Source: Allacma fusca
Taxonomy: Eukaryota; Arthropoda; Collembola; Symphypleona; Sminthuridae
Direction: 5' to 3'
Length of the DNA: 64,000 nt
Assembly (NCBI GenBank): GCA_947179485.1
Contig: OX359246.1
Span: forward strand, 31,620,001-31,684,000
This document shows positions 11,302-23,290 of this stretch, one piece after another (position 1 is the first letter of the stretch; each line of letters starts with the position of its first letter). The translations under genes and the position numbers were made by a program. The notes beneath the pieces were generated by a model. It saw only the letters and a program-made list of their open reading frames with translations, was not told where the DNA came from and did not search any database.

Positions 11302-13138
11302 TATATATCCTCCTTTTTATTTAATTTTGGTTTCAACTTGTAGCAATAATAATAATTGTATTAAATAATAATTAAAATACTTGTGTTGGAATATTTGCAC
11401 AACTGTGCTTTTTATCCCCTTGCAAAATAATATGATGAGCGGTTGTGTTTTGCTTGAACTCGCCGCGGTTGCATTTGCAAACTGACAGACTTTTTTTATA
11501 CTCACTCGCAAACCTGCTACGCTCTTAATATGGGAAGTAAATAGGGACTAAAAGTGTGACGGTTGGCTTTGACCTTGACGTTGAGCTACGGAGGAAAAAA
11601 ACTTGGCAATGAGTTTGTGAGCTTGAGCTTTGTGAGCAGTATTTTAATAGTCAATCTATAGATAGTAAGTAAATATGTTGTAACTTTTAAATATAATAAT
11701 TGCATGTCATATTTCCTATGTATACTCTATACAGAATGTAACATTTGATATATTCCCTCCCAGAATTTGCAACGAGAAAAGAAATTGACTGCACATAAAA
11801 TGTACAAACACGCCTGCATTTGCAAATATTATGTTTAGACAATCCTTTCAAAGCAGGGCAGTTCAAATTAATTGTTAATAAAAGACAAAATATTTATAAT
11901 TAGAATATTTTATTATTGTGAACTTCCATCATGTTATTTTGGTGCTGTATTATTTTGATTTTTGCAATTATCCTAACTTGAAACTGCTCTACTGGGGCAA
12001 AGTGCAACACAATTAAAGTGTCAACAATAAGTATGTACACAAATAGGAAGAGGTACAATTCAGTATGTGACTACATATATAGAGTTACTCAATTGTGTGC
12101 TAATAAAATAAATTGGCACTGATGAGCCGATATTTTATTTTATTTTTGCGATATTTAATGACCAGCACATGGCTTTTGTGGGAAGGATAAAATAAAAATC
12201 TTGCCTGTTTAACATATTTACTTACACACTATGTACACATAAAATGACCTGGCTTCAACTCATACTATACTGCATGCTTTCATTGGAATATGAGCTTAAA
12301 TCTTTGCTTTCGGGAAGTTGTAATTAAAATTGTTGTTTTTAATTCGTGGGGGGACCTCTATAAAATACTGAACTTATTAAATGAGTGGATATGAGAATGT
12401 AAAACTTAAAAGGTCAAAGGTTGGGGGGATATTTTCCGAGCCAGTATGTATTATTATTTCTATTTTATCGACTTGTCATAGCTTTGGTATTATTTCCTTT
12501 TGTCGGTTTTTATTTTTTATCAAGGTGGAGAGGACATATACTTATGTACATGGATTCGTTGGGAGTGACTTAGGTTAAATGGGCTGGCTGGGAATGCTGC
12601 ATATGCTTATCATCAAATGATTGAAAATGATACAATGCTAAAAAGTACAGAGTTAATTCTCCATGAAAGTATTACTCACTTGTAATTCAAAAGAAACTTA
12701 CCCAAAGCTTATCAGGTAATAATTCTAGCTAGATGAATCATAGGGAGTTGTTGGATAAATGTGATGATAAAATAATGCAAGCTATTGGGTAAACAATTTT
12801 AAGTAATTCCGCATAAAGGCATTGACGTGTTGCAGGTATGAACACAAACATATTTATAGTCAATAGTAGGGATTGGGGATTTGTGACAATTATTTTCTGA
12901 TACTGGTATATATAATTATATATTCAGCAGGACGCCAGTATTTACATATCTATACATATAATTAATTATCCATCCCAAGATATCCTGAACTACCAGAAAA
13001 GTTATGTGTATAATAAGCTTTATACACTTGAAAAACGTAGGAACTAAATTTTATAATACTGGAGTACACATATGTATGAGCTTAAGTATACACAAATATG
13101 ATTTTAAATTGTGCTGTAATTATTAAGCTTTTTTTTAT
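11302..13138. other. Intergenic, no gene seen
   Basis: About 1.8 kb of AT-rich DNA between two co-oriented F-box genes. It should hold the promoter of gene A (just above 11301) and the 3' end signals of gene B. Small ORFs at 11317-11511 and 12381-12578 have no protein-like features. Confidence 0.6.
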
Positions 13139-15369
13139 TTATTGAACGCGAAACTTCACAAATGGTCTTAGCGGATCCAGGAACACTGAAAATAAAGAGA
13201 AATAATCATTGAAATTGTAAAATTGTTTACATACTAAATTTTGATGTAATTGTAATAAATGAATTTTTCTTAAAATTTACCGCATGGTTGGCAAACAGTC
13301 TGGCATTCCTTCCGGACAACTTGTACATTTAAAGTTGACATTTTCTCCCAGACTAAGTGTCCCGTTAAGTGGGATAGAAAATCCGGGGTTTGTTTCCTCA
13401 ACAGGTCTTTGCAGTGCTGGGCCTCAAAAACCAATCTTCGCAAATCTGCGGTAATATAAAAAAAAAGGGTGCGGCATGTTAAAATAGGAACGGGCAATTT
13501 TTAAATCTCATGATGCCCCATTTTCCATTTTATGCATTTCCACAAAATTTATTTTTAGTGTGATCGCTAGCAAGTTTTAAACGCAGCATTTATATGAAGT
13601 CTACAGCTATTTGCCTATAGTAAATAAAAAACCTTACGTTTTAAATGAAGAAGGCTGGGCTGAACAGGGGCGTACTGATAATTTCTCAAAAATTCCTCAC
13701 TCTTGGATTTCAATTCATGGATTTCAGTCTCAGTCATTCCACAAAATACAGCATCCAGATTTCTTTTCCCATACTGTCGACCCAGATCAGTGACATTAAT
13801 TTGCACCAAATCCGGCCACGTTGCCCAAACCGATGTTAAGTACGAGCCGAGTTCGTAGCAGGCACTAATCTCAAATTCCCTCACATTTGGGAACAACTCC
13901 TTCATCCAGTCAAACCAAATCTGACTCGTGGGGAAGACCATTTTGGTCAAGATAAGCTTCCGCACCGATGGGCATACAAATTCCTGGGTAGCGTTTCGAA
14001 ATTCATTTGTTATGTACCACGAAGTATGTCGGACAGCTTCCGTAGCTATGATTTCAATTGTTGTCAAATTCGGGAAAAAATGCTGGAAATTGATCCGTCG
14101 CAACGTTGGGAACTTCTCAACCTTATCCGTTTGAGAAGAGTAGCCCAAAGAAATTTGACGTATGTTACTTAGAACCGGCATCTCTGCTGATGTTGTTAAC
14201 AAGATCATATCCAAATGACCGATTTGCAATTGCTCCAAACTCCCGGAACTTGATTTCAACAAAGAGAGCGCCACCTTGAGGAAATCCTGGAGATCTCCAT
14301 GGCTTCGGAACCAGGCCGAAGAGATTTTCATTGTTTGAAGCTTCGGTTGTTCCAGGGCCAATTGAGCATACGAATGAACTTGCGCATGCGTTTCCGGTTC
14401 AAACAAAAATTCTTTCAAGGCGTAAATCTGCTTGTTTCGTCGAACTATTTCAACATCCTCTTCCACCATTGGTCCGCTGATCTTCTGGAGGTTTCTCGCT
14501 GCTGACGTTACTTCCTGGATCAGACCGTCATTTCTCTTCATAGGGAATTTCACTCCTTTCAAATTCTGGAGGTTAAGATGGATCCCTTGGAATGTCTCTC
14601 GCAAAGAATAGATCTTATCAGGCAGGGACAGGATTTCCAACTGTTCTAGCGGAGATTCTCCTTGGAAATATTTTTTGATGAACTGGATCACCGGACACTC
14701 CAACCCAGTTTGACCTAGGAGTCTCAACTTTAGTCTTGTGAAGATGGTCAGATCTTCGGATAGATATTGGTAATATTCTTCGGGATCGGTGGATTTGACA
14801 CAGCTATGCCCTCCAGAGATAAAAAGACCATTGAACGGGGACGGGAACGGGGATTGTGCCAAGAGGTCATTGACCTTCTTTAATTCCCGACATCCTTGGA
14901 CTTTGGCCAGGGAATTTCGCTTTTCTCGAAGGAAGTAACGTGAGTTCCAGTTCCATTTCTTGTTCACAATTCCACAAGTTATGAGGTCATGGGTTGGGAG
15001 ATATTGGAAAATTTCGTGTAAAATCTGGGGGAAAGAGTCAATCAAAAATAAAATTTTCAAACCATCCCCTGTTAAAACATGTACGTATAGGACTGTCAAA
15101 TATTTTAATTTCAATAAATAGGGATTTATTATTACCAAATCATTTGAAAAGGCTAGTGGTTCTTGCTCCTCGCAGATATCTTCAACCTGTGTGCAAAATA
15201 TTATATATAAATCCTATAGTAAAAATAATTTGTGCAAGAGCGAAATTTTGAAAAAAAAATAATGAAACATAAATTCATACATTTTAACACTGATTTTACC
15301 AATATTACTTACTTCCATGAAATCGACGCTACATGTCAAAGAATCGTCGTGATTTTTTGTAATGTCCAT
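13139..15369 (-). CDS. F-box/LRR-like protein B
   Basis: Five minus-strand exons (15369-15313, 15186-15136, 15024-13638, 13445-13281, 13185-13139) join in frame to 568 residues. Exon order, sizes and intron phases (0, 0, 1, 1) equal those of gene A, so the two are tandem duplicates. The F-box starts at residue 37 (ILHEIFQYLPTHDL, then VNKKWNWNSR). Leucine-rich segments follow (SVRKLILTKMVFPTSQIWFD; WPDLVQINV; NLDAVFCGMTETE). The tail has CQTVCQPCG and ends with a short hydrophobic exon (VFLDPLRPFVKF). The first exon (MDITKNHDDS) is divergent from that of gene A, while the junction just before the F-box (AFSNDL) is identical. It probably acts as an SCF substrate receptor; the substrate is unknown. 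Confidence 0.87.
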
Positions 15370-16280
15370 TTTTCGGTTATTACTATACTTTTGTTGTCCT
15401 GGGGTTTAAAATTTAGAGTATATGATTATAAATCGATCTCCAATATTTGACAATTGGTTGACACAAGTTATCTCCCTTAAAGTCTCGTCTCGACTGGCAA
15501 TGAGTTTATTACCCAGACTGAAACAACGTAGAAAAAGTTTGACTTTTATAAGCACTGGCCTTGATGCAGTGCATTGCACATTCAATGTGTCTATATCTGA
15601 GCATTTTCAGCTTTGCTATTCATTCGGCTTATATGAGTCATCAGGAGAGTAGAGGTGTTCTCAGCTACACAATACAGTTTTTTTCAAAAGAAGATTTTGC
15701 ACGGAGTTGCAAAAAGCAGATTACAGGTGAGGAAGAATGCTTGGAGCTTGTTTTGCAGCGATTCCATATATGGGCATATGATACACAACCCAACTTGTGC
15801 CATGTTGTTGTGTATAAATTATACACAGCAGTTGGACTTAACAGAGGTTACGCTAAAACATCCCATATAACCAAGGTTGTTTTCATTTGCACACCAACTT
15901 TGTACAAAAATACTTTCAAAATTTCGGGAAAATCTTCAGACAGAATGTTCTCTTAAAGGGAAAAACCCTCAGTAATGTATATAAATTACTGCCCAACAAT
16001 TGTTTTTGTCCCTGCAGAGAAAATGCCCGTTGCCCAAATAAGGATATCTCTTACAAAAAAGGAGTTGCAGTATGTTGTTTGTCGGGGCAAAGTGAAACAG
16101 GGTGTCCTATCATTGAGTGAGTGGATAATATATCCAGATGTTTATATTCGTAGAAGAGATCTGCGTATACAACGACCCAGATTTGATACTGATATGGCAC
16201 ATTTGATGTTAACTTACAATGTTGATTACCTATGTACGTATATTTCGATAAAATTGCCTCCACTTGTGTTAGAGTATAGC
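15370..16280. other. Intergenic, no convincing gene
   Basis: About 900 bases with many overlapping short ORFs in several frames (for example 15561-15956 and 15975-16313) but no splice-linked protein or recognisable domain. The crowding of ORFs reflects slightly lower AT content rather than coding. Confidence 0.5.
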
Positions 16281-16602
16281 CAGAGATGTCCAAAAAAAAT
16301 TGCCTTCCACTAAGCCTTCAAAGGCGATTTTTTTTTAAATTAAATAATTATAATAATAATAATAATAAATAAAATAATCACAAAAAATAATTTCAAAACA
16401 AAATGCCTTTCTTTTTCCCATCAATGAATGAAGCCTTTGCAATTATTGGTCTTCCCTCAGTCTTTCTTCAGTTTTTGAATTATATACTTCATCCTTCCTC
16501 GAGTCTTCCTCCAAAAAAGCCTGCCTTCATTCGGAGCCTTCATTTATTTCAAAATTTTAGAAATTGTATCAAAACTTCTAATGTACATGTTTGACGGTAC
16601 TG
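16281..16602. mobile_element. Probable hAT MITE fragment (cagagatgtcc family)
   Basis: The left end cagagatgtcc and the interior (ccttc/cttcatt-rich text including tcaatgaatgaagcctt, cctccaaaaa and gagccttcattta) match sequence at 58489-58700, and parts of 60591-60629 and 63390-63500. An (aat)n microsatellite lies near 16350. The right end near 16602 is a guess, because no clear target duplication was found. Confidence 0.5.
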
Positions 16603-16872
16603 TATATCACAGATAAATAATTGGATGATTCAAACAAATTAATTTGATAAAACTTTGGGTTGAATTCTTATAATGAACTTTCAGGCTTTACAATTTTGAT
16701 AAGATACGACTAACTATTGTGTAAGCATTTGACATTTGAACAACCATACTCAATAAGTAATATTACAAAGTAATTAATTTAGAGCCGACAATAAACCTCT
16801 GACTCGTGCCTTTTAAAATCCCATCTCTGGACTTCGATTGAGGAACTTCAAATAATAATTACAGATATTGCA

Positions 16873-18679
16873 ATGAATAAGTCAAGTAAGCATTCGTAGC
16901 AATAATATTATTGCATGTAATTATTTCCAAAAGATTTTGTCCAAAAAATTGTAAATAAAAAAAATTGTATTGGCAATTTCAGTGAAATTCATGATAGCTC
17001 TCCTTTCCGTATTAACATTTGAAGTTTGTAGAGGGGTCCAATTGCGTAAGTGCTACTGTATGGATTTATTATTTAACGATTATTTTTGAGGACAGTTTTT
17101 GTAACCAGGTTTAAAATCATTGAATTTAAATAAAAATAGAGAGCTACAATGTTGACCCTGATTTGATCACAATCTCCGGATTTTCCTCCGGCGGAGCTAT
17201 GGCCATGCAGTTTCACGTGGCTTATTCACAGGTTATCGCCGGGGCTGGGATCTTGGCCGGTTGTAAGTACTGTAGATACGAAATTTTAGTGACAATAATT
17301 TGTCTAAACTTAACTAGTAATTTCAGTAACTACAGTTGAGTAGAGTACAGAATCTGTCCCTATTATTTTTAGTACCATATTCCTGCGGGAAAAACGATTC
17401 ATCCGACGAATGCTTGGACTCCCCAGAGGGCGTTAATATCGGTGAGATTTTAATGGAGATTGATGATCAGGCTTCCAAGGGGAAAATAAATCCCACTTCG
17501 CACATCAACGGAACGCAAGTCTTCATTTGGCATGGTAGCAATGACACCATGGTGTATCCAAGTACGACTAAAAATAAATTGTATGTTTTAGATTCCATGG
17601 AAAATACAATTAATTTTCTATTTAATTTGTGACGCATAATCCTGATTAGCTTCCTCTCTTCAAATCCTGGAAATTTACGACTATTACGGAGCTAATATTA
17701 AGACTAAATTGGACATTCCCAGTGGTCACGGATTTGTAAGTTGAGACAAACTCTTGGAGTAAACTTCTTGGAAGGACACTTTGAAAGTATTTAATTTAAA
17801 TGGTAACCACTTCGTTACTAATTATGACTATGAAATTAATTATTCATTCACTAGCCGACTAATTTTTACGGCACTCCTTGTGGGTCATCGTCCACTGCCA
17901 TGCATTACATAAACAACTGTAATTACCATGGAGCCTATGAAACTCTGAAGAATCTTCTAGGAGAGGATCTCATCGACCCCTCCAGTAATAGACCAATGTC
18001 TCTCGTCGCTGGTCAATTGTTGGAGTACGAACAAACTGAATTCGTGAAGGGACTTGATCCATCTACAGCAAGCATGGACCCTATTGGTTACATTTATGTC
18101 CCCACCACTTGTGAAAACAAAATTTTGGAATGTAAGCTCCACATTGCCTTTCATGGGTGTACACAGAACAGGTAAATTTTGATTTATTAAGAATTGAACG
18201 AATATGTTTCGGTGGCGATTGAGATAAATTATTATTGGTATTAAGATATATATTTTAAATCCATTTAATCTTTTTATTTAAACTGCAGGGCTAATCTTGG
18301 GGAAATTTACGTGACTAAAACGGGCTATCTGGAAGTAGCCGAGCTAAATAATATTATTGTATTATTTCCACAAGCTGCTGCAAATGCCCGTATTGGAAAT
18401 CCAAATTCTTGCTGGGACTGGTGGGGCTATACGAATGACAACTTCTGTAAGCAAAATGATACAATGTTTTTTGAAATCTGGCCATATTTAATTAGAAAAC
18501 CTGAAAGAGCTTTGAAAGTAAATTTTTGTAAAAAATTATCTTGCCTTGAAATTGTATTGATATTTAATGTGCCATATTAAATATGACTGTATTCCTACTA
18601 ATTTTATTTTGCAGTGAATCAAGACGGTGCTCAGATGGACGCAATTTACCAAATGATCCGCAGAATTGTTAACTCATAG
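16873..18679 (+). CDS. Secreted PHB depolymerase-like esterase, gene 1
   Basis: Eight exons (16873-16885, 16983-17045, 17140-17262, 17373-17561, 17650-17735, 17855-18171, 18289-18446, 18615-18679) join to 337 residues. A hydrophobic leader (MIALLSVLTFEVCRGVQL) suggests export. The lipase box GFSSG (Ser about residue 41) sits close to the N-terminus, as in type-2 catalytic domains of short-chain polyhydroxyalkanoate depolymerases. The other triad candidates are Asp in WHGSNDTMV and His in SGHGF. The oxyanion-type motif HIAFHGC and the signature NPNSCWDWWGY follow. Members of this family hydrolyse poly(3-hydroxybutyrate) or related esters; the true substrate here is unknown. The tiny first exon is the weakest part: it supplies the A of a second, split ATG, and ATG at 16991 is an alternative start. 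It ends without the chitin-binding exon of gene 2. Confidence 0.85.
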
Positions 18680-20529
18680 TTTCGGCTATGTGGATTAATT
18701 AAGTTGGTATAAGTGATTGGAAATTACATGTTTTAATATAGAAAAAAATTTAAACACTCCCAATCAGTAATAGTAATTAACTATAATCAGGGAAATAAAA
18801 CAAATTGTACAAAAATGTGTTGCAAAAGTGTTCCTAACTTTGTAATTCCACTCTGGTCGTGATAGAGCAGGAAGTTTTGTAACGTTGTTATTAAACTACT
18901 GCAATGTAGCATAGTTGTATTTCGTAGTATTTTCCGCATGTCACAATTTTTCTTACATAAGTTAGTAATAGATAGGTTAGTTACAGAAGACTCCAACAGA
19001 ATTTTATAAAAAAATAAACTAGGAAGCGACTAGACTAACATTATGAAATCCACATTGGTTTGTACTCATAAGGCACTACTCGCCATTTTGTATTTTCCGG
19101 TGGCGAATACATTAGTATATAAAAAATATAAAAATAAAAAATCAAAGTGTAGTTAATCATCAAAGTTGTATTATGGATATATCCATATAAATTATTTTCA
19201 GGTGTGATCTTTTAAAATTTAAAATTATCCAAAAAATGTTATGTTGTTCCATATAATCACTTCAGGCCAAGATAGTTTAGTTTTTGCTGAATTCTTTGGG
19301 ATTATAAAATTACCAAATCTAATATAAACAGAAAATATTTAGCGATCCAATGATAAATTACCGAGCAGTCTACAAACGTTTACGTGGTTCAATGCGCGGC
19401 AAATCTTCTTCTTCTAGTAATTACATCAGGAACTGCAGTTACTCAAGAGCTCTAGCAGCATTACAGCAAACAATCGGAAGTATTGTAGAGTCCCCGGATT
19501 ATAAATAAATTGAAAATTCCATGAAGTACGTCTAACATGTCTTCGGGAAGTAAAGACAATTCTTATGTTGTTGTGTTACAAAACAAAAATATTTGAGCGG
19601 AATCTCGCGACGTGTGTGTAGAATACACACACTAGTCTAGCACACTAGAATAGTTTTAATTAATTAATTAATTAATTGTAATTATACTATTAAAAATATT
19701 TCTATTTTTGTTATTGGAAGATAGTAGTTATAGGGGAGTACTTGTTTTTGTCTTTTAAAGTGTAATTACGAAGATCTTTCCAACCCCCAATAACACAATA
19801 TGAGTCAAGAGTTTCCCCGGAGCACTTAATAGTTCTTACCCCTTTAGAATGAAGCAGCTTGAAGGGGCGAAAAACATGTTTTAATTAAACCTACAAGATC
19901 TTATCGTAATGTCAGGGAAGATTAAATTTTTTCACAAAACAACAATATCAATGAAAATTAACCTCCAATGCTCAAGTTAATTAGTACACAAGCGGGCCCA
20001 TTTGTTGGTCAGCGATTGCATAAAATATATTGAGGCAATAGGCAACTGACCGCTGTCGAAGCGTCGTAGAATGTCATCATATTATGACAACTGATTGATC
20101 GAAGAGGTCCAGAAGCATGTAAACACTTGAGAGTTCCAATACATCCGTAACTATTAATCATGCCAATGATCCTGCGAACCATGCAGGCATAGCGTCTAAC
20201 TCTCAGCATAAATCGCTAAGAGAGCACTTTAAATTATTATTTTTGACAATTACCAGATAATTTACAAATGTAAGTATGATGACACTCATAAAGCTACTTA
20301 TATGAAAGGAACAAATTGTTCAGGAATTTCGTACTCCCAGCCATAAGCTTCCAGGCTGATTTTCAAGGTACTCATTTTGTGATCCATTTCACTAGTTGAG
20401 AGGCTGAAGAAGAGCCAGAAAAAAACAAAAGTAACATTTTTTAGATTTAACCTTTTTTTGTAACCGAATTTAATTCAAGTGTGAATAAGAAATTGAATTT
20501 ATGCTAAATTTCTATATTTTATTTTTCAG
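18680..20529. other. Intergenic, includes (ttaa)n tract
   Basis: About 1.85 kb. A short perfect ttaattaatt tract lies near 19657-19676, and imperfect palindromes near 19615-19655 (tgtgtgtagaatacacaca). The missing first exon of the next gene should be in the right half. Nothing else was recognised. Confidence 0.5.
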
Positions 20530-22578
20530 TGCGGCCCGTCATAGTTCTCCTCCTGGCTTTAGCAGCAATTGGCAGCAACGCTGTCAAACTGCGTGAGTTT
20601 TTTAGATATTACAAAAAAAATCATTTAAATTAATAAATGAGGAAAGAGGCGGATTTGTAGATAAAATCTAGAGATTGAATTCATTTATTTTTGGGATTAT
20701 AGAGAGCTACAATGTAGATCCGGACTCAATCACAATCTCTGGATTGTCTTCCGGAGGTGCCTTTGTCATGCAGTTCCACCTCGCTTATTCCCAAGAAATC
20801 ATTGGGGCGGGTATTCTAGCCGGATGTGAGTTTTTTGACCATAAAATTATAAAATTTGATTACATTTGTTGGGGTTGATCTCTATTACTCAATTTCAAAC
20901 ATGTACAAAAATTACTCCGAATTGAACAGTGCCCTACTCCTGCGGGAAAGGGGGTCTCACATCTGCAACTCTTTGCATGACTTTGCCAAGCAATGTTATT
21001 TCCGCCAACGTAATTAAAGAGATCGACAGTCAGGCTTCAAAGGGGAGCATTAACGCCACTTCTTACATCAGTGGGTCCAAAATTTTCATCGTGCATGGGA
21101 CCAAAGATACGACTGTGAATCCAAGTGAGGCATTCTTGCATCTCGTTACAGAATACACGCTGTTTTACTACAAAGAAATTATTCCTCTAATTTCAATGAT
21201 AATATTTATTTATTTTTATAATAAAATAATTTAATTTTTGACGTTCTTCAGCCGCCTCCACCAAAATCAAGGAAGTTTATGATCATTACGGTGCGGTGAT
21301 CAAAACCAAATTAGACATTGCCTCCGTTCATGGCTACGTAAGTATACACATATGTGGATACATAAATCGAGAAGGGGGTAAAATTTTGAAAAATTTGAGC
21401 AAAATTTGGAGCAAATATTTTTACAAAATATATCTACCTTTTTTTTAAACAGCCGACGGACTTTTACGGAGCTGCTTGCGGTTCATCCTCGGCTTCCACA
21501 CATTACATCAACAACTGCAATTACCATGGAGCTTACGAAACCCTGAAGCATTTGTTGGGGGATGATCTTGTAGCACCCTCTGGCTCAGGAAGCCTTGCTG
21601 GTCAGTTAATTGAGTATGAACAGGGCGAATTCTTATCGGGGCTTCCTTCAACATCCAGTATGGACGCTCATGGTTATGTGTACATTCCCTCGGGATGTGC
21701 AGATAAAAGCCGTCAGTGCAGACTCCATATTTCTTTCCATGGATGTCAACAGAGCAAGTAAGTTTTTCTGTAGAAGTTTAAAAAAAATGCTGGCCCTTGT
21801 ATAAATCATGAAATTTCATCGAGGTAATTGCATAATAATTTTTGTTCCTTTTACAGAGGAAATCTGGGAGATATTTACGCCACTAAAACAGGATATCTGG
21901 AAGTAGCTGAGAAGAACAATATTATTGTGCTATTTCCCCAAGCTGCTGCAAATATGCTCATTGGAAACCCTAACGCTTGTTGGGACTGGTGGGGCTACTT
22001 GAATGCCAACTACCGTGAGATACAATATAAAATACAAAGAAGCTACTAACTATATATAAGGCTCTTTATGATTTAATTTTATTGTTAACGTTTATTAAGG
22101 TAGTCATTTATTTTTCTGGTTTTTGTTGCAGTAAATCAAAATGGTGCCCAGATGAGTGCTGTTCACAAGATGATGCGCAGGATTGTTGACTGGTATGCAG
22201 ACTTTATGCAATAATAGGGAGGATTGTTTCTTCCTTTATTTGCAATTAGTAGCTATGTTTTGCATCGGACTCATCGGATAATAATTATTATTACAAAAAT
22301 TAATGAAATCTTTTTATTCTAGTGATGATTGCTCCGTTGACCCTCCTGTTACAACGACCACGGTAAAAACTACCACGCCCGGTGATAACACTCCCGCTCC
22401 CGGAACTTGCAGGGACAATGAAATTTCTTTCCAACCCTTCCCTGGTAAATGTGACACGTATATCCTGTGCGCATGCGGGGCTGAAGTTTTGCAACACTGT
22501 GCCCCAGGGTTGTACTTCGATCCCAAAATCAATAGTTGTAATTTCATTCAATTAGTTGACTGCACACCAAGTCATTAA
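20530..22578 (+). CDS. Secreted PHB depolymerase-like esterase fused to a CBM14 chitin-binding domain, gene 2 (5' exon not found)
   Basis: Eight exons are clear: 20530-20592, 20703-20825, 20930-21124, 21252-21337, 21453-21757, 21857-22014, 22132-22192 and 22323-22578. Positions and phases match gene 1. The first listed exon opens with TG after a cag acceptor and lacks its own Met, so the initiation codon is completed by an upstream exon not located. A leader (VIVLLLALAAIGSNA) follows. Catalytic motifs are GLSSG, HGTKDTTV, VHGY, HISFHGC and NPNACWDWWGY. The last exon adds a Thr-rich linker (VTTTTVKTTTPGDN) and about 55 residues with the CBM14/peritrophin-A cysteine pattern ending CAPGLYFDPKINSC and LVDC. 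The protein should be secreted and able to bind chitin, for example cuticle or gut lining. Bacterial depolymerases also use Thr-rich linkers to a binding domain, but theirs is unrelated to CBM14. The fusion is supported by a clean phase-2 splice (gac tg | gtatgc ... tctag). Confidence 0.85.
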
Positions 22579-22915
22579 AATCCCTGGGAATTCTGTCAAA
22601 TTCTAAATTAAATCCTTCCTGCTCATTACTCTTCATACATGTGTAGCATTTATTTTAAAAAGCCAGCGCACGTTCCAATTTTTGTATTCACATTTGCAAT
22701 ATTACATATTCAGTGGTGCGAATGTATTTATAAATAAGATGAATGCCGTTGTTGGATCCATAAGTAAGCTGCAGAGAATTTACTCAGCTTGTGAACTTTT
22801 GGAAGCAAAAATTTGGGTGATAACGTAAGGTAGTTTCACTTTCCATCCTAAAAGTACATACTTTAGCATCGTCCTTGCTAAAATGGCAACACCTAGTGGA
22901 GTCAAAATTTACACT
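22579..22915. other. Intergenic, no gene seen
   Basis: 3' flank of the depolymerase gene up to the tRNA. No feature was recognised. Confidence 0.5.
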
Positions 22916-22987
22916 GGGCTCAGCCGGGATTTGAACCCGGGACCTCCTGCACCCGAAGCAGGAATCATACCCCTAGACCACTGAGCC
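22916..22987 (-). tRNA. tRNA-Pro (anticodon CGG)
   Basis: The minus strand reads ggctcag at the 5' end, pairing with ctgagcc at the 3' end (7 bp) followed by C as discriminator. The anticodon arm is cctgc-ttcgggt-gcagg, giving anticodon CGG. The T arm is cccggg-ttcaaat-cccgg, with the standard ttcaaat loop. The 72-nt length without intron and the box-A-like and box-B-like sequences are those of a functional nuclear tRNA-Pro. Confidence 0.96.
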
Positions 22988-23290
22988 TTGTTAGTTAGTG
23001 GTGGTTAAGATTCCGGAGTCACCACACAATAGGAATTGATACTCTGGATGTGCAATGCAAAATATGGGATGTAAATTACATTTCTCCGTCCGCTCCATGC
23101 AAATTCCAGGTTAGGAAACAAAAAAATAAATACTCGTGGATCTCATGCATTTACTGTAGTAAGGCAAATACTGCAGAAAAAAACAGATAAGACAAAAATC
23201 CATAAGCGTTCAATTATTATTATTATTGTCTTACATTCCGACAAACAGGAAAATAATTTCTCTACAAATCAGCAGTATCCAAGTCAAGCT
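22988..23290. other. Intergenic, no gene seen
   Basis: About 300 bases between the tRNA and the Ly6-like gene. It contains a short (tta)n tract near 23215; nothing else was seen. Confidence 0.5.

Noticed and set aside
15561..16313. Crowd of overlapping ORFs up to 131 residues
   Set aside because: No domain, no splice links and frames disagree; I could not support a gene.
16873..22578. Bacterial contamination as the source of the depolymerase genes
   Set aside because: Both genes have seven or more GT-AG introns at matching sites, sit in AT-rich arthropod DNA, and one carries an animal-type CBM14 domain.
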